From positions 62,001 to 126,000 of the forward strand of contig JACRHH010000015.1 of assembly GCA_016212095.1 (NCBI GenBank): a DNA stretch of 64,000 nt. Reading direction: 5' to 3'. This document shows positions 10,882 to 18,317 of the stretch, piece after piece. The DNA is from Nitrospirota bacterium (GTDB lineage Bacteria > Nitrospirota > Thermodesulfovibrionia > SZUA-242). Both the position numbers and the translations under genes were made by a program. Within the stretch, counting starts at the first letter, position 1, and each line of letters starts with the position of its first letter. The notes below the pieces were generated by a model. The model was not told the DNA's origin. It worked only from the letters and a program-made list of their open reading frames with translations, and made no database searches.

Positions 10882-12248
10882 GGAAACTTCTAATAGTTGA
10901 AGACGATGTCGGCATACAGACACAGCTCAAGTGGGGGTTGGCCGGCAACTGGAGCGTATCGGTATCCGGAGCGCGTCAGGAGGCGGTTGACGCCGTCAAG
11001 GCTGACGCTCCTGATGTCGTGATCCTTGATCTTGGACTTCCCCCGCACGAAGACGGTGCAACAGAGGGGCTTGCCTGCCTGAAGGAGATGCTTGCGATTT
11101 CCCCTCACACAAAAATAATCGTCGTGACCGGAAACGAGGAGCGCGCGAATGCGCTGGAGGCCATCGGTCTTGGCGCCTACGATTTCTATCAGAAGCCTGT
11201 TGACATGACCGTGCTCAAGATTATCCTGCAAAGGGCATTTCATGTTTCGGAACTGGAGAGGGAGCACGAACGCCTTAAAAGGCATCTTGCCGAAAGCAGC
11301 ACGTTTGAGGACATGCTTGGGTATTGCTCAGGAATGCAGGAGGTTTTTGCCGCCATCAAAAAGGTGGCGGGAACCGATGCGACTGTTTTAATTACCGGAG
11401 AGTCTGGAACCGGAAAAGAGCTTGTCGCGCGCGCCTTGCATAAGCGCAGTTCCCGCAAGGATGGCCCGATGATTGCAATAAATTGCGGAGGCATTCCCGA
11501 TACGCTTATTGAATCGGAGCTTTTCGGATACGAAAAGGGTGCGTTCACCGATGCCAAGGCTCGCAAGATCGGACTTATTGAAAAGGCATCCGGCGGCACG
11601 CTTTTTCTTGATGAAATAGGCGAGCTGCCGATTCAGCTTCAGGTCAAACTGCTTCGTTTCATTCAGGAGCGCAAGATTCAGCGTGTCGGCGGAACAGTGC
11701 CGGTTGATGTCGATGTACGCATCATCGCCGCAACAAACGTCGATCTCGAAAAGGCGGTGCAGGTTGGCAAGTTCAGGGAAGACCTTTTTTTCCGTGTAAG
11801 CGTGATCTGCCTTCATCTGCCGCCGCTAAGGGAGCGAGGCGACGATGTTCTCATTCTGGCGCGCAATTTTCTGGCTAAATTCGGACGCCTGCATCACAAG
11901 AAGTTCAAGGGGCTTACGCCGAAAGCTTTAGTCGCCATGCAATCATACGAATGGCCGGGCAATGTGCGGGAACTGGAAAACAGAATGCAGCGCGCTGTAA
12001 TCATGTCCAGTGAACCGGTCATAGACTGGAATGATCTGTCACTGCCAGGAGTTCAAACCGGTGAATGGGACGACTCGGAACCAAAAACCCTTCGTGAAGC
12101 CCGCGCTATTGCAGAGATGTCATTGATCAGGAAAAGCCTGATGATTCACGGCGGGAACATAAGCAAGGCCGCGGAGGATATGGAAATAAGCCGCCCCACG
12201 CTTCACGATTTGATCAAGAAGTACGAGATGAATGTGTCGGGACACTGA
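10878..12248 (+). CDS. prsR: PEP-CTERM sigma-54 response regulator PrsR
   Basis: NtrC-type activator, 456 residues: receiver domain with phosphoacceptor Asp51 (VVILDLGLPP), AAA+ domain with Walker [10 protein letters not shown] (about 172-180), the sigma-54 contact loop as GAFTDA (221-226, a variant of GAFTGA), Walker B GGTLFLDEIGE, and a C-terminal Fis-type helix-turn-helix (GNISKAAEDMEISRPTLHDLIKKY). Coupled to prsK. Two good sigma-54 promoters sit upstream of the PEP-CTERM genes nearby, which are its probable targets. Confidence 0.95.
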   Translation: MRKLLIVEDDVGIQTQLKWGLAGNWSVSVSGARQEAVDAVKADAPDVVILDLGLPPHEDGATEGLACLKEMLAISPHTKIIVVTGNEERANALEAIGLGAYDFYQKPVDMTVLKIILQRAFHVSELEREHERLKRHLAESSTFEDMLGYCSGMQEVFAAIKKVAGTDATVLITGESGTGKELVARALHKRSSRKDGPMIAINCGGIPDTLIESELFGYEKGAFTDAKARKIGLIEKASGGTLFLDEIGELPIQLQVKLLRFIQERKIQRVGGTVPVDVDVRIIAATNVDLEKAVQVGKFREDLFFRVSVICLHLPPLRERGDDVLILARNFLAKFGRLHHKKFKGLTPKALVAMQSYEWPGNVRELENRMQRAVIMSSEPVIDWNDLSLPGVQTGEWDDSEPKTLREARAIAEMSLIRKSLMIHGGNISKAAEDMEISRPTLHDLIKKYEMNVSGH

Positions 12249-12261
12249 CATGAGATAACGA

Positions 12262-12522
12262 TTATTGCATCTTCAACGGGTATCTTTCCGGATGCTCAAT
12301 AATCTCATCGGATAGATCAATATCCAGTTCCGGCCAGTAGTAATGACCGGCTGCCGGTTCCTCCACATTTAATATTTTGCCTACGGGCGCATCCCTGAAC
12401 CAGGGGAAATCCTCGTATGGCATGAACATCTCACTGTCTCCGGCCAAAAGCCACACACCATGATTCGAGATGTTCGTTACTTCAACTGTACCGGCGTCGT
12501 TCCCAAGCGTGTTTAAACTCAT
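12262..12522 (-). CDS. DUF2442 domain protein (putative antitoxin-like partner)
   Basis: 86-residue DUF2442 protein: GVWLLAGDSEMFMPYEDFPWFRDAP followed by WPELDIDLSDEIIEHPERYP, the usual family ending. Start at 12522 (MSLNTL), which overlaps the upstream DUF4160 gene by 41 bp. DUF4160/DUF2442 pairs are often listed as toxin-antitoxin-like, without firm biochemistry as far as I know. A second pair is at 19316-19868. Confidence 0.85.
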   Translation of the reverse strand: MSLNTLGNDAGTVEVTNISNHGVWLLAGDSEMFMPYEDFPWFRDAPVGKILNVEEPAAGHYYWPELDIDLSDEIIEHPERYPLKMQ

Positions 12523-12721
12523 TGCAGTGCTCCTCGATAATAGCCTTGATCTCATTCAACCTGACAGCCGACAAACCATGGCTTTTTGCCAACGACAGAT
12601 CTGGCTCTAACCAGTACTTTGCTTCGCCATCGGAACAAACAACATGAACATGCATTCTGCTTTCCTCGCGTGAAAAGAAAAAGAAACGATAGCCTTTCAC
12701 TTTCAACAACGTCGGACTCAT
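12482..12721 (-). CDS. DUF4160 domain protein
   Basis: 79 residues. Family pattern is MSPTLLKVKGYRFFFFSREESRMHVHV, with the xHxHV segment, and WLEPDLSLAKSHGLSAVRLNEI, then a helical tail. ATG at 12721 chosen because it gives the standard family N-terminus; ribosome site weak. First gene of a DUF4160-DUF2442 pair, reading against prsR. Confidence 0.85.
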   Translation of the reverse strand: MSPTLLKVKGYRFFFFSREESRMHVHVVCSDGEAKYWLEPDLSLAKSHGLSAVRLNEIKAIIEEHCNEFKHAWERRRYS

Positions 12722-12803
12722 CTGTCTATCAATCCCATTTTTGTGCAAACCTCGTGTTAGATATTAGCTCAAACACTTCCCTGTGAAAAGGATTTTTACT
12801 CAT

Positions 12804-12831
12804 AAAAAAAGCGGCGCTTTCGCGCCGCTTT
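12804..12831 (-). terminator. rho-independent terminator of the first PEP-CTERM gene
   Basis: Perfect 10-bp stem (12808-12817 with 12822-12831, AAAGCGGCGC) and 4-nt loop. On the minus strand it is followed by a run of seven T. It lies 40 bp downstream of the PEP-CTERM stop codon at 12872. Confidence 0.9.
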
Positions 12832-12871
12832 GAACTGTTCGGGTAAACCCCTCGTTACGTCTTTATTTCTC

Positions 12872-13552
12872 TTAGGCCTTTTTGCGGCGGCTGTAGAACG
12901 CTACGCCAACCAGACCTGAGCCGAGAAGAAGCATTGTGCCGGGTTCCGGCACTGGCTGTGTATGCGTATCCAGGCTGGTCGATTCAAACACCTGGGTGCC
13001 AGGATGATGAATGTCGATAATTGTGAGCAATGTGATCGGTGACAAACCAAACAATGTGTTGTTTGTTCCGCTTCCGGAGAACGGGCTCGAAACGATTGCG
13101 CCTGAATCTACGATCAGATTGCCGTTTGCATAGGTTCTGACCCTGACGGTTCCATCTGTTGTAATGCCACCGTAAGTGGAAATAAACCCGTCAGCCGCCA
13201 GCGGGCCTGCAACCGAATCAGATAATGTTATCTGAAGGTCGTTAGGTATGCCAACTGCAGGCATCTGAATTGTGAACTGCGCATTGTTAAGATGCAACTG
13301 CGGCAATGTGGAAGTTCCGATTGCCGGCGAGCCGACGCCCAGCGCCAAGCTTATATCCCAATTTCCAATCGACTGGGAATACTGGACTGTACCGGCAATA
13401 GCGCTTTCGTCGCCTGCGCCTCCGTCTGTGATGCTTAGGGATGTAGTGCCGTCAAACAGTGTAAGCACGGGAACCGCCTCAGCCTTCACCGATATGCCGA
13501 GCGCCATAACGAACGCCATGGCAACCATTCCAATTTTCTTCATGTTTTTCAT
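12872..13552 (-). CDS. PEP-CTERM sorting domain protein (substrate 1)
   Basis: 226-residue secreted protein with signal peptide (MKNMKKIGMVAMAFVMALG, cleaved near KAEA), a Ser/Thr/Gly-rich beta-type body, and the C-terminal sorting signal PVPEPGTMLLLGSGLVGVAF plus basic tail YSRRKKA, the exosortase recognition element. Start at 13552 has AAAGGAGGTG upstream. Paralogous to the next gene: both bodies begin with an L-x-DG-x-T-x-S-[IV]-x-D pattern and contain A-x-PVPEPGT endings. Preceded by a sigma-54 promoter (13664-13679) and a conserved upstream element. Function of the body unknown. Confidence 0.93.
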   Translation of the reverse strand: MKNMKKIGMVAMAFVMALGISVKAEAVPVLTLFDGTTSLSITDGGAGDESAIAGTVQYSQSIGNWDISLALGVGSPAIGTSTLPQLHLNNAQFTIQMPAVGIPNDLQITLSDSVAGPLAADGFISTYGGITTDGTVRVRTYANGNLIVDSGAIVSSPFSGSGTNNTLFGLSPITLLTIIDIHHPGTQVFESTSLDTHTQPVPEPGTMLLLGSGLVGVAFYSRRKKA

Positions 13553-13663
13553 GATTTCACCTCCTTTCGTACAAGATTGAAGCTTGCTGTTAAGTGTTGT
13601 TTCCATTTTAATCCTCCCTCCGAAGAGTTCATTCCAAAGGCTTATTGCCGTTGCATAACTGAA

Positions 13664-13679
13664 AGCAAACAGCGTGCCA
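13664..13679 (-). promoter_or_regulatory. sigma-54 promoter for PEP-CTERM gene 1
   Basis: Minus strand reads TGGCACGCTGTTTGCT: a full match to the -24/-12 consensus TGGCACG-N4-TTGCW, with GG and GC separated by 10 nt. Expected transcript start near 13653, about 100 nt before the ATG at 13552. Confidence 0.85.
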
Positions 13680-13729
13680 TTACGATAACACGTTGAATAT
13701 GCAACGAATACAACTCTCTACCGTATTTG

Positions 13730-13777
13730 AACCTGTAATTTATGTAAGGTTTATCGACAGTGCGCTTGGGGGTGTCG
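13730..13777. promoter_or_regulatory. candidate PrsR upstream activating element, copy 1
   Basis: On the plus strand: ACCTG at 13731, GTAAGGTTT at 13744, CGACAG at 13755, CTTGG at 13765 and TGTC at 13773. The same words in the same order occur at 14860-14905, upstream of the second PEP-CTERM gene. Includes inverted repeats AACCT/AGGTT (13730-13734, 13747-13751) and CGACA/TGTCG. It sits about 80-125 bp upstream of the predicted start, a normal place for an NtrC-type enhancer. Confidence 0.6.
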
Positions 13778-13918
13778 GTTAACATGTGGCCACCGGCAAT
13801 GCCTGCCCCCCTGTTACTGCGTGTCATGATTGTGATTAAAAGGCGTGTTGCAGGCTAAAACAGATGAAAAGATGCGATCTGCCTTGAGGAAGCAGCGTAA
13901 AATAAATCGACACATGGT

Positions 13919-13949
13919 GCGGAAAGCGGTTTTTTGAGCCGCTTTCCGC
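13919..13949. terminator. stem-loop after PEP-CTERM gene 2
   Basis: 11-bp perfect stem (13919-13929 with 13939-13949, GCGGAAAGCGG) and 9-nt loop, 25 bp downstream of the stop at 13974. There is no T run on the minus strand, so it may stabilise the 3' end rather than terminate. Confidence 0.6.
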
Positions 13950-13973
13950 TATTCAATGCATTGATGTCTCTGC

Positions 13974-14705
13974 CTACGCCTTTCTGCGTCTGCCGTAGAG
14001 AATCAATCCAACAACCCCGGTTCCAAGCAACATGATCGTTCCGGGTTCAGGAACCGGCTCGATAATGGCATCGAAGCTGGACACCTTGGTGCCGACTCCA
14101 TGATTGATTGTCATTACACTGGTAATGGAGAACGGGCTGCCGGTTCCAAGCTGTCCGGCGGTTGTTCCTGCAAAGGCGCCTCCGCTGAATGCGCCGAGGC
14201 TGCCTATCAGGCTGGTCTGAGCGAACAGGGTATTGCCTGTATCGTAGTAGGCATCCCAACTCACAGATCCACCTGTAACGCCGCCAATTGCCATCGACAC
14301 AAGATTGGAGCCAACTGCAAGCGGCCCATAATTGACTTCAGAGAACGCAATGGTTATTGTGCCGCCATTGCCGATTGAAACCTGCACTGAATTGACATCC
14401 ATGGTCGGCATGACAGGCGAGCCAAGTACCGGCATGGTCAGGCCAGTCGTGACACCGATCATGAAGTTGCCGATAGGGGTGAGTGACGTGACAGCGCCAA
14501 CCACAGGATTCGTATCCCCGGCGGCGTTATCGGCAATTGAAACAGTCGTGCTGCCGTCGGAAATCTGTAATGTCGCAATCGCATGAACATTGGCCGACAT
14601 GCCTGTGAGCAACATTGCCAAGGCAAACGCAATTGCTATCGCTGCTTTCAATCCATTGGCATTGCGCGGCATTGCGCTCACCCTGTTTTCAATCTGTGTT
14701 TTCAT
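13974..14705 (-). CDS. PEP-CTERM sorting domain protein (substrate 2)
   Basis: 243-residue secreted protein: N-terminal signal segment (about 20-45, AAIAIAFALAMLLTG), Gly/Ser/Thr-rich body beginning ATLQISDGSTTVSI, and sorting signal PVPEPGTIMLLGTGVVGLIL with tail YGRRRKA. Start at 14705 follows CAAGGAGGTAGCAAG. Paralogue of the previous gene. Own sigma-54 promoter at 14791-14806. The body is unassigned; probably a surface or exported matrix protein. Confidence 0.93.
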   Translation of the reverse strand: MKTQIENRVSAMPRNANGLKAAIAIAFALAMLLTGMSANVHAIATLQISDGSTTVSIADNAAGDTNPVVGAVTSLTPIGNFMIGVTTGLTMPVLGSPVMPTMDVNSVQVSIGNGGTITIAFSEVNYGPLAVGSNLVSMAIGGVTGGSVSWDAYYDTGNTLFAQTSLIGSLGAFSGGAFAGTTAGQLGTGSPFSITSVMTINHGVGTKVSSFDAIIEPVPEPGTIMLLGTGVVGLILYGRRRKA

Positions 14706-14790
14706 CTTGCTACCTCCTTGCTGATGACTGTTGCCAGCCATCGCTCATGATCCGATTCAGTCTTAGCCTTGGCCGTGGCGAGCATGTACG

Positions 14791-14806
14791 AGCATCACGC
14801 GTGCCA
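14791..14806 (-). promoter_or_regulatory. sigma-54 promoter for PEP-CTERM gene 2
   Basis: Minus strand reads TGGCACGCGTGATGCT: complete -24 element TGGCACG and a -12 element ATGCT (one mismatch to TTGCT), GG-N10-GC spacing correct. Expected start near 14780, giving a leader of about 75 nt. Confidence 0.8.
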
Positions 14807-14858
14807 TCTGTCGTAACCGATGCAAAACACGGAGAAATCTAAAAGCCAAGGCACAGAT

Positions 14859-14906
14859 TACCTGATAATTGTAAGTTTTGGCGACAGGCGGAGCTTGGCA
14901 TTGTCA
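14859..14906. promoter_or_regulatory. candidate PrsR upstream activating element, copy 2
   Basis: Plus strand words: ACCTG at 14860, GTAAGTTTT at 14871, CGACAG at 14882, GCTTGG at 14893, TGTC at 14902. They align with copy 1 (13730-13777) with two 2-nt gaps. The distance from ACCTG to the -24 GG is 55 bp here and 53 bp in copy 1. Confidence 0.6.
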
Positions 14907-15072
14907 CGGATGAAATATCTGGCGACCGGCATGGCAACCAGTTGTTATTCCAAGGATATTGCAGTAATCAGAAAAGAACGGCCATTTTGCGGGCATGGCA
15001 GGAACGGAACTGTGCCACGATTATTGTAAAACTATCCAACAGCAGGTTATCGCACAAGCCTGCGAGCTGCCG

Positions 15073-16695
15073 CTACTGCGAAATCGCCGGCTTCTTCCGG
15101 AACGGAGCATACAGCGGATCGCCAATGAGCGTCATTCTCCATGAAACAAATGGAGCGCTTCTGTAGTAAGCCTCGACAAGTGTAAGCTTTCCCGTCAATA
15201 GCAGTGGGAAAAAAATCTCCGGAGCCGGAAATGCCTGCAGATACGGCTCGTTAACCGGCCCCAAGGTTGCCGCAACGCCATCCTCCAGCATACGCTTGCA
15301 CCATACGGTGCTCGATCTGTCCCTGAGCGTCTGCGCTTCCGCGCTTGCGACATGAAAACCGACCGCCCCACGCTTCCATTTAAAGGAATCCACATATTTC
15401 CCCAACGAGTACCAGCCGACGTAAAGGGCGGCGTCCGGACAGCAATCCTGCGCGAATAGCGCCTCCCTTGTGTCGATCACCACCGGCATCGTTCCCTTTT
15501 CGCGCACCAGATTTGCCAGCCGCAGCAGGTGCGAATCGTAGTTTTCGTCATTCCCCCCGCTTTTGGCGTCAATATAAAACTTTCCGTCAAGTCCGTTTTC
15601 CTCGGCCCATATTGCGTCATCCACAAGCCTTTTGGCGATTTCCGGCGTCGGGCCGTCGAGCCGCGCCGCCATCACGGTATCTTCCCTCGAAAACACTATC
15701 CCCGGATTCCTGTCGAACTGCGCGTTGAACGGATTGGCAAGCCAGCCGCCAAGCCGATGAGGCGAGCCGGCCCCATTTGGCGCGCCTCCAGGTACATTCG
15801 GCGCCCCGGCAACCGACGCGGCAAGCTCGCTGTCGAGCGAGGCCGACGTCATTGAGGCGATCTCAATCGGATGAGACAGATCGTGCCAGAAGCGAAGCTC
15901 CCCAAGCAGTCCATAACTTGCGCGCACAGCCGAAGCCTTTTCGCTGGCGTCGTAATGTGTTACTCCGCGAAACAGGGCATTCCCCGAGACGGTCTGAAGC
16001 GCTGAGGCCCATCCGACAAGGTTGTCGCCTTTCAATTCATCGGCCTTTTTCCCTGCCTGCTGTATCACGTTGCGCGCGATGTTGCCGATTCCAACCAGCC
16101 GGAACACAATCGAACCGGCCTCAGCTGAAACGCGCGGCGATGTTTTTGTGCCGTTAAGCAGGCCGTTTGCCCCGATCACGGCCTTTTCGGCGCGTGCAAT
16201 CACGGCCAGGGCATCGGATGAGGAACCGGTTTGAGCCGCTACGCCTTCAAGTTCCTCAAGCCGGGCCGTCAAGGCGGTCACCAGGGAGGAAACCTCCGGA
16301 ACCCTCCGCTCCGCAAGCTGCTTGAGGTCATCGTTGCCGTCCTCGGCGCTCTCGTCGATGCGCAGAGGGGTTCCGTACACCAGCAGAATAACCGGCTTTC
16401 GCCCGGATTTGCGCAGCCTGCCGACAGCTTCCCTGAGCGGCGGCAGAACGCGCCGGTTGAATGAATCACGCGAGATGGATTCGGAATCCGGCACGTCGAT
16501 GCCGGTCAGGTTTCCGCCCGGAATGTTCCGGCGGGAGGCGTAATAGTCGGCCACATCGCGGCTTTCAGCCGATTTCCGGTTATAGACAACAATAATATCT
16601 TCCGGTGAAACCGCCGCATTGCAGATTGCTGGAGCCGCAAGCAGCGATCCCGCGATCAACAGGAATGCCAACAGACGGTTGGCTCGGCCCGTCAT
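15073..16695 (-). CDS. TIGR03790-type exported protein of PEP-CTERM-bearing bacteria
   Basis: 540 residues with signal peptide (residues 1-28, ending ICNA). The mature N-terminus VSPEDIIVVYNRKSAESRDVADYYASRRNIP and the LLVYGTPLRI segment are the signature I associate with the TIGR03790 family, uncharacterised and sporadic in exosortase-encoding bacteria. Later: SHPIEIASMTSASLDSELA, WYSLGKYVDSFKWKRGAVGFHVASAEAQTL and RMTLIGDPLYAPFRKKP. Function unknown; the exported location is inferred. Its ATG overlaps the stop of the 101-residue gene, so they are co-translated. Confidence 0.8.
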   Translation of the reverse strand: MTGRANRLLAFLLIAGSLLAAPAICNAAVSPEDIIVVYNRKSAESRDVADYYASRRNIPGGNLTGIDVPDSESISRDSFNRRVLPPLREAVGRLRKSGRKPVILLVYGTPLRIDESAEDGNDDLKQLAERRVPEVSSLVTALTARLEELEGVAAQTGSSSDALAVIARAEKAVIGANGLLNGTKTSPRVSAEAGSIVFRLVGIGNIARNVIQQAGKKADELKGDNLVGWASALQTVSGNALFRGVTHYDASEKASAVRASYGLLGELRFWHDLSHPIEIASMTSASLDSELAASVAGAPNVPGGAPNGAGSPHRLGGWLANPFNAQFDRNPGIVFSREDTVMAARLDGPTPEIAKRLVDDAIWAEENGLDGKFYIDAKSGGNDENYDSHLLRLANLVREKGTMPVVIDTREALFAQDCCPDAALYVGWYSLGKYVDSFKWKRGAVGFHVASAEAQTLRDRSSTVWCKRMLEDGVAATLGPVNEPYLQAFPAPEIFFPLLLTGKLTLVEAYYRSAPFVSWRMTLIGDPLYAPFRKKPAISQ

Positions 16696-16997
16696 GCAAC
16701 GGCCTGTTTCGGGGTTCTGACCTCAAACCGCGCGATGATGTCCACGTTTTCTACCTCCTCGCCGCTGGAGGCAAGCGTGTAAACCGCATCGGGGTCGCTA
16801 TCTTCGTAGAAATTGGGGTTGTAGGGTATACGGATAGATTCGCTTCTGCCGTTTGGAACATACTCAACCGAGTTGCCTTCGACTGCCGTGACCGTTCCAT
16901 GCTCCTGAACCACGCGCTCAACGCTGCCGTCCTCGCGCCGGTAAACTATTCCGACAAGTATATGCCTGCCCGGCATTTCATCTTTGCTGAATTTCAT
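16692..16997 (-). CDS. conserved-looking small protein of unknown function
   Basis: 101 residues, acidic, no signal peptide or membrane segment. I do not recognise a domain. Beta-rich appearance (RHILVGIVYRREDGSVERVVQEHGTVTAVEG), with a tyrosine/proline segment IPYNPNFYEDSDPDAVYTL. GAGG ribosome site present. Lies 19 bp after the HEPN gene and overlaps the TIGR03790-type gene by 4 bp, so a four-gene transcript MNT-HEPN-this-TIGR03790 is possible. Confidence 0.65.
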   Translation of the reverse strand: MKFSKDEMPGRHILVGIVYRREDGSVERVVQEHGTVTAVEGNSVEYVPNGRSESIRIPYNPNFYEDSDPDAVYTLASSGEEVENVDIIARFEVRTPKQAVA

Positions 16998-17016
16998 CTA
17001 TCGCCAACCTCAATTG

Positions 17017-17436
17017 TTATATTTGGGCTTCCGGATGAGTTTCAGCCGGAAGCAGCGACAGGACAAAACCGTATAGTCCGCCTGCGCATTCGAGCGCCTC
17101 GTCAAATTCCTCCTTGCCCGGTTCGGAATATTCCTGCGGGTATCTGAATAGTGTCGCGTAGGGAGTCAGCGTGGCTCCGGCGTCTGCCCATGACAGAAAG
17201 CCGCTGTTTACTGTTGCCGCTTCCTCGACAAGCTCTTCAATATCGTGCGTTTTGCCGAACCGGATATCGTGAAAAACAAGAAATGCCTTGACAGCCTTTT
17301 CCGCAGCCTGCTGGCAATGATAAACGGCTGTGTCGAGATAGCTGTCAGAACCGGAGGCGAGCTTGCGGGCGGAGCCTATATCCCGCGCAGCTTTCTCAAG
17401 CCAGGCGCGAGTCAGGTTATTTTTCTGTTCGCTCAT
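17017..17436 (-). CDS. HEPN domain protein (HepT-like)
   Basis: 139-residue all-helical HEPN protein: TRAWLEKAARDIGSARKL, YHCQQAAEKAVKAFLVFHD, and the RX4H motif as RFGKTHDI. HepT toxins are RNases using RX4H; the tyrosine of the RX4HXY form, the AMPylation site in characterised HepT, is isoleucine here. Start at 17436 (MSEQKN) overlaps the nucleotidyltransferase gene by 20 bp. Together they form an MNT/HEPN toxin-antitoxin-like pair. Confidence 0.88.
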   Translation of the reverse strand: MSEQKNNLTRAWLEKAARDIGSARKLASGSDSYLDTAVYHCQQAAEKAVKAFLVFHDIRFGKTHDIEELVEEAATVNSGFLSWADAGATLTPYATLFRYPQEYSEPGKEEFDEALECAGGLYGFVLSLLPAETHPEAQI

Positions 17437-17752
17437 ACAAAACTTTTCCATCCTCAGCAACCCTGCATTCGAGGGAAGCGCGAACATGACGGTAACGGTC
17501 AAACTCATCGCGTGTCTTGACGATCACGTCCTTTGCCATGCCAAGCCCGCAAAGCGCCTTGTGCGCCATGACAGCCCGCTTTGCAGGCGACAGCGCCGAA
17601 ACCGGAACAATCACCATCAGATCAAGGTCGCTTTCATCATCCGGCTTTCCCCAGGCCCGCGAACCAAAAAGGATTATCTGCTCAGGCTGAAACCGGGCGA
17701 CAAGTCTTCCGACGATTTCTTCATATAATTCATTCATATGCATGGTTCCCAT
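17417..17752 (-). CDS. minimal nucleotidyltransferase (MntA-like)
   Basis: 111-residue MNT-fold protein with the catalytic pattern GSX10DXD (GSRAWGKPDDESDLDL, about residues 30-45). In characterised pairs MntA neutralises HepT by AMPylation. ATG at 17752 is preceded by GGAGGG; ATG codons at 17743 and 17737 are alternatives. Precedes and overlaps the HEPN gene. Confidence 0.88.
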   Translation of the reverse strand: MGTMHMNELYEEIVGRLVARFQPEQIILFGSRAWGKPDDESDLDLMVIVPVSALSPAKRAVMAHKALCGLGMAKDVIVKTRDEFDRYRHVRASLECRVAEDGKVLYERTEK

Positions 17753-17765
17753 ACTGCCCTCCGGT

Positions 17766-17771
17766 TATAAT
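17766..17771 (+). promoter_or_regulatory. possible -10 element giving a leaderless transcript
   Basis: TATAAT ends 6 nt before the ATG at 17778. No good -35 is visible. Transcription would start at about the A of the ATG. The same GGTTATAAT arrangement precedes the gene at 26751. Confidence 0.3.
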
Positions 17772-17777
17772 ACCAGA

Positions 17778-18317
17778 ATGAACGCGAAGCCGATTCCGTC
17801 GAAACCTCGCCCCTTTACCGTCATCACGGACATGACGGTAAAGGGCGTCTGCTTTCCTGCGGGTTCCATCATCGGCCTCGACGAACGCGGCGCTCTTTGG
17901 CGCTGTCATCTGTCCGGGGAAACCATCATCAACGGAGCGCCATGCATGGCGGACACCGAGGTCGAATTCCATCAGGACGGCGCCATGGCCGCGTACTACC
18001 CGGCGCGCGATATAATCATTGAGGGCATTATTGTTTCCGGCGGCGCACTCACCCTGTTTCACGAAAACGGCACGCTTTTCCGGTGCGTGCTGGCGGGTGA
18101 CGCAATCATTCATGGCATTAATGCAAGAGCCGGAACAGAGCTTTGCCTCTTCGATGACGGACGCGTTTCGTCGTTCGAGACCGACGGCTCGTTTCAGGCG
18201 GAATTTCCTGTCATGCCGAACTCCCGCGTATGGCTTCACCGCGACGGCAGTCTTAAAGCGGCAACTCAGCGCGAAAGTGGTAAAATCGTCTGGTTCAATG
18301 ACGGAAATCATGACTGA
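17778..18317 (+). CDS. tandem-repeat protein of unknown function, short member
   Basis: 179 residues built of degenerate repeats of about 20-22 residues. Each carries a ligand-like core: hydrophobic-FH/LHxDGxL, then a short strand, then IxGI/xAGT. Examples: VEFHQDGAMAAYYPARDIII, LTLFHENGTLFRCVLAGDAI, LCLFDDGRVSSFETDGSF, VWLHRDGSLKAATQ. No signal peptide. MORN-like or beta-solenoid packing is possible but not shown. ATG at 17778 preferred over 17742 because it fits a normal N-terminus outside the opposite gene. Overlaps the next repeat gene by 8 bp. Confidence 0.75.
   Translation: MNAKPIPSKPRPFTVITDMTVKGVCFPAGSIIGLDERGALWRCHLSGETIINGAPCMADTEVEFHQDGAMAAYYPARDIIIEGIIVSGGALTLFHENGTLFRCVLAGDAIIHGINARAGTELCLFDDGRVSSFETDGSFQAEFPVMPNSRVWLHRDGSLKAATQRESGKIVWFNDGNHD

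Larger units (their letters stand above)
13553..13973. other. intergenic regulatory region between the PEP-CTERM genes
   Basis: 421 bp without a convincing gene; a 61-codon minus-strand frame at 13642-13827 overlaps the promoter and looks random. It contains the 5' leader of the first PEP-CTERM gene (about 100 nt), its sigma-54 promoter, a conserved upstream element (13730-13777) and a stem-loop after the second PEP-CTERM gene (13919-13949). Confidence 0.7.
14706..15072. other. intergenic regulatory region upstream of PEP-CTERM gene 2
   Basis: 367 bp with no credible gene. Contains the leader and sigma-54 promoter of the second PEP-CTERM gene and the second copy of the conserved upstream element. 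Nothing further recognised between 14910 and 15072, which is also the 3' flank of the TIGR03790-type gene. Confidence 0.65.

Noticed and set aside
13642-13827. 61-codon minus-strand open frame between the PEP-CTERM genes
   Set aside because: It spans the sigma-54 promoter and the conserved upstream element and has unusual composition.
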